DNA from: Pedosphaera sp.
GTDB lineage: Bacteria; Verrucomicrobiota; Verrucomicrobiia; Limisphaerales; SXTU01
Length of the DNA: 11,663 nt
Reading direction: 5' to 3'
Assembly: GCA_009695395.1 (NCBI GenBank)
Contig: SIBB01000064.1
Location: 1 to 11,663 of the forward strand
Shown here: in pieces, positions 6,279 to 11,663 of the stretch
Layout of the letters: each line of letters opens with the position of its first letter
How positions within the stretch are numbered: the stretch's first letter is position 1
Position numbers and translations under genes: made by a program
The notes under the pieces: model-generated
What the model saw: only the letters and a program-made list of their open reading frames with translations
Databases searched by the model: none
Told to the model about the DNA's origin: nothing

Positions 6279-7577
6279 GTGCGGATCCTCTACAACCTGC
6301 TCTTCCCGGTCTTCTTCCTGTTGAGCGCGCCGTATTACTTCTGGAAAATGTGGCGGCGCGGCGGCTGGCGGCGCGGCTTCAGCGAACGGTTTGGGCGCAT
6401 CGAGGAGGGCAAGCTCCAGGCCCTGAGCGGTGCAAAGGTGCTCTGGCTCCACGCCGTCAGCGTCGGCGAGGTGAACGTCAGCCTCCAGCTCATCGCCGCG
6501 CTGCGACCGCGTCTGGCAGGCTGGAAATTCCTCGTGTCCACGACCACCTCCACCGGCATGGGCGAGCTGGAGAAGAAACTTCCCGCCGACGTGCAGCGCC
6601 TCTACTACCCCGTGGACTTCCCATGGTCCGTGAGTCGCGCGCTCGACGCGGCGCGCCCCGCCGCCGTCGTGCTCGTCGAGGCGGAGTTCTGGCCGAACTT
6701 CCTGTGGCAAGTGCGGGCGCGCGGGCTGCCCGTCTTCCTCGCCAACGCCCGCGTCTCGGACAAATCCTTCCGTGGCTACCGGCGCGGCGCGTTCCTCTTC
6801 CGCGAACTCTTCGGCAACTTCGCCGCTGTCGGCGCACAGAACGACGCCGACGCCGCGCGCCTGGGCGAACTCGGCTGCCGCGCCAACGCCATCTACGTCA
6901 CTGGCAACGCGAAGTTCGACGCCGCCACGCCCACCGGGGGTGCGACGCTCGACGTGCCCGCGCTGTTGCGCCCGCTCGGCGTGCCCGACGACGCGCAACT
7001 CCTCGTCGCCGGCAGCACGCACGCAGGCGAGGAAATCCTGCTCGCGCGAATGTTCCTCCGCCTCCGTGAGCGCTTCCCGAAACTCTTCCTCGTTCTGGTC
7101 CCACGCCACTTCGAGCGCACGGCAGCGGTCGTCGAGGAACTCCGCCCTACTGGAATCCGCCTCGCGCTGCGCACCGAACTGGCCGACGGAAAAGTCTCTG
7201 CGCCCGGCAGCGTGGATGGCCTGCTCGTCAACACGACCGGCGAGTTGCGCCACTTCTACCGGCACGCCACCGTCGTCTTCGTCGGCAAGAGCCTCACGGC
7301 CAAGGGTGGGCAAAATCCTATTGAGCCGGGAGCGCTGGGCAAGGCGATGATCTTCGGCCCGCACATGGAAAACTTCCGACCCATCGCCGCCGAGTTCATG
7401 GCCTGCGACGGCGCCGTGCAAGTGCCAGACGCCGCCGCGCTGGAAGCGGCGTTTGCCACCTTGCTGTCAGACACAGCCCGGCGCGACCAACTCGGCGCGA
7501 ACGCGCTGGGCGTTGTCAGAAGAAACGAGGGGGCAGCCGATCGGACGGCAGAGATGATTGCGCGGGCGCTGCGGTGA
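6279..7577 (+). CDS. waaA: 3-deoxy-D-manno-octulosonic acid (Kdo) transferase (WaaA/KdtA)
   Basis: Transfers Kdo from CMP-Kdo to lipid IVA, the first step of inner-core assembly, at the inner membrane (GT30). The 432-residue product (GTG at 6279) starts RILYNLLFPVFFLLSAPYY, a membrane anchor, followed by WRRGFSERFGR. It then has WLHAVSVGEVN with the expected catalytic Glu64, TTTSTGMGE, VLVEAEFWPNFL, and AGSTHAGEE. The C-terminal KGGQNPIEPGALGKAMIFGPHMENF signature is intact. An in-frame GTG at 6255 would add eight residues; I prefer 6279 because family members usually begin with M-R-x-L-Y-N. Neither start has a good Shine-Dalgarno sequence. The gene stands apart from the lpxI-waaF cluster but within 2.5 kb of it. 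Whether it adds one, two or more Kdo units cannot be read from sequence. Confidence 0.94.
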   Translation: MRILYNLLFPVFFLLSAPYYFWKMWRRGGWRRGFSERFGRIEEGKLQALSGAKVLWLHAVSVGEVNVSLQLIAALRPRLAGWKFLVSTTTSTGMGELEKKLPADVQRLYYPVDFPWSVSRALDAARPAAVVLVEAEFWPNFLWQVRARGLPVFLANARVSDKSFRGYRRGAFLFRELFGNFAAVGAQNDADAARLGELGCRANAIYVTGNAKFDAATPTGGATLDVPALLRPLGVPDDAQLLVAGSTHAGEEILLARMFLRLRERFPKLFLVLVPRHFERTAAVVEELRPTGIRLALRTELADGKVSAPGSVDGLLVNTTGELRHFYRHATVVFVGKSLTAKGGQNPIEPGALGKAMIFGPHMENFRPIAAEFMACDGAVQVPDAAALEAAFATLLSDTARRDQLGANALGVVRRNEGAADRTAEMIARALR

Positions 7578-7581
7578 TTGT

Positions 7582-7601
7582 TTGGAGGAACTCCCCTCCA
7601 A
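7582..7601. terminator. Possible hairpin between convergent waaA and purF
   Basis: TTGGAGG (7582-7588) pairs with CCTCCAA (7595-7601) across a six-base loop, in the 62-base gap between the two convergent stops. There is no T-tract on either strand, so a classical intrinsic terminator is not shown. Confidence 0.3.
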
Positions 7602-7639
7602 GCACGAAGCTCGGGCCTCCTCCTGCTGCGAACTCAACG

Positions 7640-9106
7640 CTACAGCAGCCGCGGCTGCCGCTGATCATTCGCGATGGATTCGCCGAGGCTTTCCACGCGT
7701 GAGCGACGGCGCTCCATGATATTCTTCTCCAACCGGGGATCGTAGGCGACGGGGTAGTTGCCGTCGTAGCAGGCCATGCAGAAGCCTTCGCGGGGGAGAC
7801 CGGTGGCTTTCACCATGCCGTCCTGCGAGAGGTAGTGGAGCGAGTCGGCGTTGAGATAAGTGCGAATCTCATCGTTCGTGTGGTTGGCCGCCATCAGCTT
7901 GCTGCGGTCGGGGAAATCAATGCCGTAGACGCACGGGTTCATGTGCGGCGGGCAGGAGACGAGCACGTGAACTTCCTTCGCGCCAGCTTCCTTGAGGCTG
8001 TTCACGCGCGTCTTGCAGGTGGTGCCGCGCACGATTGAGTCGTCCACGATGATGACGCGCTTGCCCTTCACCAGTTCGCCGATGAGGTTAAGCTTCACGC
8101 GCACCGCGAAGTCGCGGATGAGCTGCGAGGGCTGGAGGAAGCTGCGGCCCACGTAGTGATTGCGGACGAAGGCCATCTCGTAAGGGATGCCGGACTCCAT
8201 CGCGTAGCCCAGCGCGGCGGAGTTACCGCTGTCGGGCACGGGGATGACGAGGTCGGCCTCGATCTTGTTCTCTCGCGCCAGTTGCCGCCCCATCTCGACG
8301 CGGACGCGATAGACGTTGCGGTTGGCGATCGTGCTGTCGGGCCGGGCGAAGTAAACGTATTCGAAGATGCAAAAGGCGCGGCGCTCGTGCGCGGGAAAGG
8401 CCTGCACGCTCTTCAAGCCGTCCTGATTGATGATGACAATTTCCCCCGGCTCCACGTCGCGGACGAACTTGGCGTGAATCAAATCCAGCGCACAGGTCTC
8501 GCTCGAGAGCACCCAAGCGTCGCCGACCTTGCCGATAGAGAGTGGGCGGAAGCCGTGCGGGTCGCGCACTCCGATGATCTCGTGCTCCGTCATGATGACG
8601 AGCGAGAACGCGCCCTCGATGCGCCGGACGGCGTTGATGAGGGCGCTTTCCCGGCGCGCGTCAGTGGGCTGCGCCAGCAAATGGAGGATGATCTCGCTGT
8701 CCACCGAAGTCTGGAAGATGGACCCCTGCGCCTCGAGCTCCTCGCGAAGCTGGGACGCGTTCGTGAGGTTGCCGTTGTGCGCCACGGCGATTTGGCCGCG
8801 CGCGCAATCCACCGTCAGCGGCTGCGCGTTGCGGATGTGCGAGGAACCCGTCGTCGAGTAGCGCGTGTGGCCCACGGCCATGTGGCCGACGAGCTTGTGC
8901 AAGTCCGCGCCATCGAAGACCTGCGGCACCAGCCCCATGCCCTTCTGCTCGCGGAACTGTTTGCCGTCGCAGGCGACTATCCCCGCGCTCTCCTGGCCGC
9001 GATGCTGGAGCGCGTAGAGACCGTAGTAAGCCAACTCAGCGGCGTTCGGATGGCCGTAAATGCCAAAGACGCCGCAGTAATGTTTGGGGTGGTCGGGTGA
9101 TTGCAT
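7640..9106 (-). CDS. purF: Amidophosphoribosyltransferase (glutamine PRPP amidotransferase), Fe-S type
   Basis: Catalyses the first committed step of de novo purine synthesis: PRPP plus glutamine to phosphoribosylamine. The 488-residue product has a ten-residue propeptide before the nucleophile Cys11 (HYCGVFGIYG). The class II glutamine amidotransferase motifs LQHRGQESAGI, GHTRYSTTG and AHNGNLTN follow, then the PRPP-binding loop RVIIVDDSIVRGTT (350-363). Four cysteines, 246, 392, 443 and 446 (FCIFEY, NPCVYGID, FCMAC), match the positions that bind the 4Fe-4S cluster in the Bacillus subtilis enzyme, so this is the propeptide-processed, oxygen-sensitive class. The ATG at 9106 is chosen because it leaves the expected short propeptide; in-frame codons further upstream lack family similarity. 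There is no clear Shine-Dalgarno sequence. No other purine gene is visible nearby. Confidence 0.97.
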   Translation of the reverse strand: MQSPDHPKHYCGVFGIYGHPNAAELAYYGLYALQHRGQESAGIVACDGKQFREQKGMGLVPQVFDGADLHKLVGHMAVGHTRYSTTGSSHIRNAQPLTVDCARGQIAVAHNGNLTNASQLREELEAQGSIFQTSVDSEIILHLLAQPTDARRESALINAVRRIEGAFSLVIMTEHEIIGVRDPHGFRPLSIGKVGDAWVLSSETCALDLIHAKFVRDVEPGEIVIINQDGLKSVQAFPAHERRAFCIFEYVYFARPDSTIANRNVYRVRVEMGRQLARENKIEADLVIPVPDSGNSAALGYAMESGIPYEMAFVRNHYVGRSFLQPSQLIRDFAVRVKLNLIGELVKGKRVIIVDDSIVRGTTCKTRVNSLKEAGAKEVHVLVSCPPHMNPCVYGIDFPDRSKLMAANHTNDEIRTYLNADSLHYLSQDGMVKATGLPREGFCMACYDGNYPVAYDPRLEKNIMERRRSRVESLGESIANDQRQPRLL

Positions 9107-9409
9107 CGGGTGCGTGCGGGCGAGACTGAAGCGGAGGACCCGTGCATTGGCAAGGGGAGAAGTGCGCCAGAACGAAAACGCGGGCGTCCCGCACGCTGCG
9201 CGCGCGAATGACCCACAGCAGCCCGGAGAGCGCTCGAAAGAGAATCGAACTGTCGGCCACACCTCGGCTGCCCTCCGCCCGGTGAGCCGCGAACCGATCT
9301 GCAGCCGCGCCGCCCTGGGGCACACTTACTGAGCCGCCCGCCCGCGCCCCTCGGCCCCGGTGAATTTCTCCGTTCCCTCGTCCCGTCCATTATGCTCGAA
9401 TTGAAACCT
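9107..9409. promoter_or_regulatory. Divergent intergenic region between purF and second thuA-like gene
   Basis: This 303-base gap holds no convincing gene. One compact hairpin, GCGGG-CGT-CCCGC, lies at 9180-9192 within GC-rich DNA that continues to about 9210. Promoters for purF (leftward) and the ThuA-like gene (rightward) must lie here, but no clear boxes, PurR-like operator or riboswitch fold was recognised by eye. The in-frame minus-strand extension of purF across it looks like composition noise. Confidence 0.35.
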
Positions 9410-10267
9410 ATGAAACGCCTGCTCCTCGCCCTCCTCACCCTCACCGCGCTCGCCTCCGCCCAAGCCGCCGCGCCCAAACCCCTCCGCGCCCTCGTCATCG
9501 CCGGCGGCTGCTGCCACGACTACGCACTCCAGCACGTCATCCTCAAGGAAGGCCTCGAGGCGCGCGCGCACATCGAGGTGGAGACCATCCATTCCCCCGA
9601 CCGCTCCACCAAGGCCAAGTTCGAGAAGTATGAGAAGCCCGACTGGGCCAAAGGCTACGACGTCATCATCCACGACGAATGCTCCGCCGACGTGAAGGAC
9701 CTCGACTACGTCAACAACATCCTCGCCGCCCACAAGGCCGGCGTCGCCGCCGTCAACCTCCACTGCGCCATGCACAGCTACCGCGTCGGCCAGTTCCGCG
9801 AACCCGTCCAGCCCGGCTCCCCCGACGCCCTCTGGTTCGACCTCCTCGGCCTCCAATCCACCGGCCACGGCCCGCAGGCACCCATCATCATCACCATCGT
9901 CAACAAGACCCACCCCGTCATGAAGGGCCTCGCCGACTGGACCACCGTCAACGAGGAACTCTACAACAATATCCGCGTCTTCCCCACGGCCATCCCCATG
10001 ATGCGCGGCAAGCAAGTCCTCAAGCAGAAAGACGGGACCACCAGAGACGTCGAAGCCATCGTCACTTGGGGCAACCTCTACGGGAAGACCCGCGTGTTCA
10101 GCAGCACGCTGGGCCACAACAACGCCACCGTCGGCGACCCCCGCTACCTCGACATGGTCACCCGCGGCCTGCTCTGGAGCTGCGACAAGCTCAACGACAC
10201 CTACCTCAAGCCCACCCCGAGCGACCCCGTCCCGCCCTCGGCCAAGCCCTTCCTCGAGAAGAAGTAA
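9410..10267 (+). CDS. Exported ThuA-like domain protein (single domain)
   Basis: The 285-residue product begins with a signal peptide MKRLLLALLTLTALASAQA, with likely signal peptidase I cleavage near AQA-AAP. The rest is one ThuA-like, amidotransferase-fold domain: LRALVIAGGCCHDYALQ, YDVIIHDECSADVKD, GVAAVNLHCAMHSYR, THPVMKGLADW, TWGNLYGKTRVFSSTLGHNN near the C-terminal third, and GLLWSCDKL. The order matches proteins labelled trehalose utilisation/ThuA-like that are abundant in Verrucomicrobiota and Planctomycetota; the true substrate is not established. The ATG at 9410 opens the signal peptide cleanly; an in-frame ATG at 9392 would add six residues. It is only distantly similar to the ThuA domain at 3950-5029 and lacks a rhodanese domain, so it is not a recent duplicate. 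The IS21 remnant begins just after its stop. Confidence 0.85.
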   Translation: MKRLLLALLTLTALASAQAAAPKPLRALVIAGGCCHDYALQHVILKEGLEARAHIEVETIHSPDRSTKAKFEKYEKPDWAKGYDVIIHDECSADVKDLDYVNNILAAHKAGVAAVNLHCAMHSYRVGQFREPVQPGSPDALWFDLLGLQSTGHGPQAPIIITIVNKTHPVMKGLADWTTVNEELYNNIRVFPTAIPMMRGKQVLKQKDGTTRDVEAIVTWGNLYGKTRVFSSTLGHNNATVGDPRYLDMVTRGLLWSCDKLNDTYLKPTPSDPVPPSAKPFLEKK

Positions 10268-10282
10268 ACACCCCTCCGCCAG

Positions 10283-10477
10283 TGCCCACGCCGCGCCCAG
10301 CGGATCCGTCCGCGTGCGCCACGTGCGCGGCCCACGCGCCGGCAACGGCACCACCCCAGACCGCACATACTTCCGTGCCGTCTTGGGATCCATCCCCGCT
10401 TGCATCGCACTCATAGTCAGGTTCCCTGCCCGTTTGAACTCGGTGACGAGGCGAGTCAGTTGTTGCTGGTTGATCAT
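10283..10477 (-). pseudogene. istA: N-terminal remnant of IS21-family transposase (IstA)
   Basis: About 65 codons remain: MINQQQLTRLVTEFKRAG, then MSAMQAGMDPKTARKYVRSG (a helix-turn-helix DNA-binding region), then RTWRTRTDPLGAAW. The AGMD-KTARKY and HTWRTR-DPF-W words are characteristic, from memory, of a subgroup of IS21 IstA proteins. After about 10283 the frame runs antisense into the ThuA-like gene, with no DDE catalytic domain and no IstB, so this is a dead 5' fragment. Two repeats resembling IS21 terminal binding sites lie upstream of the ATG, as expected for the left end of such an element. Confidence 0.75.
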
Positions 10478-10546
10478 GCGCGAGCAACCTGCACCAGCGG
10501 GTTGCTAAACCGCCCGGCGAGTCCGCCAACGCCCTCCCCTCGACTA

Positions 10547-10585
10547 GGGAATTTTAGTTGTCGCCGAGGGGAAGGGTAATTGTCG
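10547..10585 (-). mobile_element. IS21-like left-end terminal repeats
   Basis: Two direct copies of a 17-base word, GGGAATTTTAGTTGTCG (10547-10563) and GGGAAGGGTAATTGTCG (10569-10585), agree at 13 positions and are 22 bases apart. They lie 70-108 bases upstream of the istA ATG. IS21-family ends carry multiple short transposase-binding repeats of this kind. A palindrome GTCGT-TTT-ACGAC (10582-10594) follows, and may mark the outer tip. The exact element boundary and target duplication cannot be fixed because the other end is lost. Confidence 0.6.
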
Positions 10586-10596
10586 TTTTACGACTC

Positions 10597-11663
10597 TTAC
10601 TTGGCGGCGGGCTTCGCGGGGGGGGCGGGCTTGGTGACGGTGAGCTTGCTCTCGCGCTTGGGGTTGCCCCATTGGTCCACGCCGCGCACGACGAGCTCGT
10701 TCACGCCGGGGCTGAGGCCCACGTTGTTCAGCCGCCACTTCACGTCGTCCAGCCATTCGAGCTTGGCCCGGGGCTGGCCGTCGATGACGACGGTGTAGAT
10801 GCCGAAGGGGGCTTGGCCTTCGAGGGTGAGGGAGTCGGCGTCCGTCGTGAGGGGCTGGCCGTTGTTCGTGGTGAGCTTGAATTCGAGCTTATACTTGTCG
10901 CCCATCTGCGCGAGGGCGTGGGGCTCCCGCGCGGCGAAGAAGCTGAGGAAGGGCTGGGCCGTGACGGCGTAAGCATTGCTGGCCTCTTCTTCTGCCCGGA
11001 GGTAGGCGTTCACCTTGGGGGAGTTCTTGGTGTAATTCTCCAGCAGCTCGACGAGGTAGTAGTAGAAGAGGCGGCGCGCGTAGGGCTTGTCCATCAGCCC
11101 CTGCACGTTGCCGCCCCAGTAGCCCTCCTGCTTTTTGGGGTCGAAGCCGCCGAAGGCGAAGTCGGCGTCCCAGAGGAAGCACATAAACTTCCCGTCGGTG
11201 GGCTTGCGGTAGAAGAAGCAGTTGTGGCTCGTGCCCATGCTGAAGGTGTCGGAGTCCTTGGCGTAGCCGCGGAGTGCCCAGTTCTTGAAGGTCATCTCGA
11301 GGTCGAGGTGGCGGCGCACGTCGGCCTCGGTGTAGCTGGTGCCGCCCATCGTGCGCAGCATGGCCATGAGGCCGGTGTAGTCGTCTTCGGCCTCTCGCGT
11401 GCGCTTGGACCAGACAATCTTGTAGTTGAGGGGGTTGTCGCCGTAGTTGAGGGAGAAGGTGCTGTTGCGCATGTTCGCTCCCTCCCCGCTGTCCTTGTAG
11501 AAGAACATGTAGGTGGTGCGATAGAGTTCGCCTTGCGTGCCGTCCTTGAAGATGCGGTTGAGGAAGTCGTTCCCGATGGGCTCGACGTCCTCGAACATGT
11601 TGACGGGGCCGCCGTTGATGAGGTGGCGCACCATCTCGCTCTCGTTCACCGGGTGGCCGAGTT
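10597..11663 (-). CDS. CotH-like protein, C-terminal part (5' end beyond window)
   Basis: The frame stays open from the window edge to the TAA at 10597-10599, about 354 codons. It reads LGHPVNESEMVRHLING at the edge, so the first in-frame GTG (11649) is not the true start. The region with YTEADVRRHLDLEMTFKNWA, CFFYRKPTDGKFM and CFLWDADFAFGGFD resembles the end of the CotH spore-coat kinase-like domain, where aspartates in a WD-D-FG motif bind metal. A beta-rich module follows (SLTLEGQAPFGIYTVVIDG ... LSPGVNELVVRGVDQWGN), common in large exported CotH proteins of Verrucomicrobiota and Planctomycetota, then a Pro/Ala/Lys tail (KPAPPAKPAAK). The stop lies within about 12 bases of the IS21 remnant's outer repeat, so the tail may be shortened. 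The substrate is unknown. Confidence 0.75.
   Translation of the reverse strand, partial: LGHPVNESEMVRHLINGGPVNMFEDVEPIGNDFLNRIFKDGTQGELYRTTYMFFYKDSGEGANMRNSTFSLNYGDNPLNYKIVWSKRTREAEDDYTGLMAMLRTMGGTSYTEADVRRHLDLEMTFKNWALRGYAKDSDTFSMGTSHNCFFYRKPTDGKFMCFLWDADFAFGGFDPKKQEGYWGGNVQGLMDKPYARRLFYYYLVELLENYTKNSPKVNAYLRAEEEASNAYAVTAQPFLSFFAAREPHALAQMGDKYKLEFKLTTNNGQPLTTDADSLTLEGQAPFGIYTVVIDGQPRAKLEWLDDVKWRLNNVGLSPGVNELVVRGVDQWGNPKRESKLTVTKPAPPAKPAAK

Noticed and set aside
6141..7421. Minus-strand upstream extension of the kinase frame, antisense to waaA
   Set aside because: waaA motifs on the plus strand are unambiguous; the extension is rich in Glu/Gly/Arg as expected of a codon-bias shadow.
8156..9100. 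Plus-strand open frame of 314 codons opposite purF
   Set aside because: purF motifs and cysteine spacing are unmistakable on the other strand; no domain is visible here.
9107..9325. 73-codon N-terminal extension of purF
   Set aside because: It would bury the nucleophile cysteine far from the N-terminus; the ATG at 9106 gives the expected short propeptide.
3950..10267. The two ThuA-like genes as a recent duplication
   Set aside because: Their sequences share few words beyond the fold-level pattern, and only one carries a rhodanese domain.
9326..10282. Continuation of the istA frame through the ThuA-like gene as one 383-residue protein
   Set aside because: Transposase similarity ends near 10283; the rest is acidic low-complexity antisense translation of the ThuA-like gene.

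Overview
The window is GC-rich (about 63% by eye), densely coding chromosomal DNA. It looks like a Gram-negative member of the Verrucomicrobiota, or a near relative in the PVC group. This rests on a full lipid A/LPS gene set that uses LpxI, secreted ThuA-like proteins, a CotH-like protein, few clear Shine-Dalgarno sequences, and abundant short palindromic and heptameric repeats between genes. The taxon is an inference from gene content; no marker gene is present.

Layout. Positions 1-3772 (minus strand) hold an LPS cluster read leftwards: lpxI, lpxK, an LpxL/HtrB-type acyltransferase, then waaF (cut by the window edge). The last three are tightly coupled, with a TGATG junction at lpxK/acyltransferase and an ATGA junction at acyltransferase/waaF. 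Diverging from lpxI is an exported ThuA-like protein fused to a C-terminal rhodanese domain (3950-5029, plus). It converges on a zinc-ribbon Ser/Thr-type protein kinase (5169-6140, minus), and a long imperfect inverted repeat lies between the two. The kinase diverges from waaA/kdtA, the Kdo transferase (6279-7577, plus). waaA in turn converges on purF (7640-9106, minus), an iron-sulfur type amidophosphoribosyltransferase. Across a 303-base divergent gap lies a second, single-domain ThuA-like exported protein (9410-10267, plus). It is followed by the remnant of an IS21-family element (N-terminus of istA plus two terminal repeats, about 10283-10596). The last gene is the C-terminal part of a CotH-like protein (10597 to the window end, minus).

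How the genes fit together. LpxI makes lipid X, LpxK phosphorylates the disaccharide, WaaA adds Kdo, the acyltransferase adds a secondary acyl chain, and WaaF adds the second core heptose. The window therefore covers the late half of Raetz-pathway lipid A synthesis and the start of inner-core assembly. purF is purine housekeeping. The ThuA and CotH genes belong to the accessory, exported repertoire.

The most unusual signals are: a REP-doublet-like element sitting in frame inside waaF; three further inverted-repeat structures, one at each of three gene junctions; the ThuA-rhodanese fusion; the small zinc-ribbon kinase with an altered glycine loop; and the IS21 scar abutting the CotH stop codon. 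I see no CRISPR array, tRNA, rRNA, prophage or defence system.
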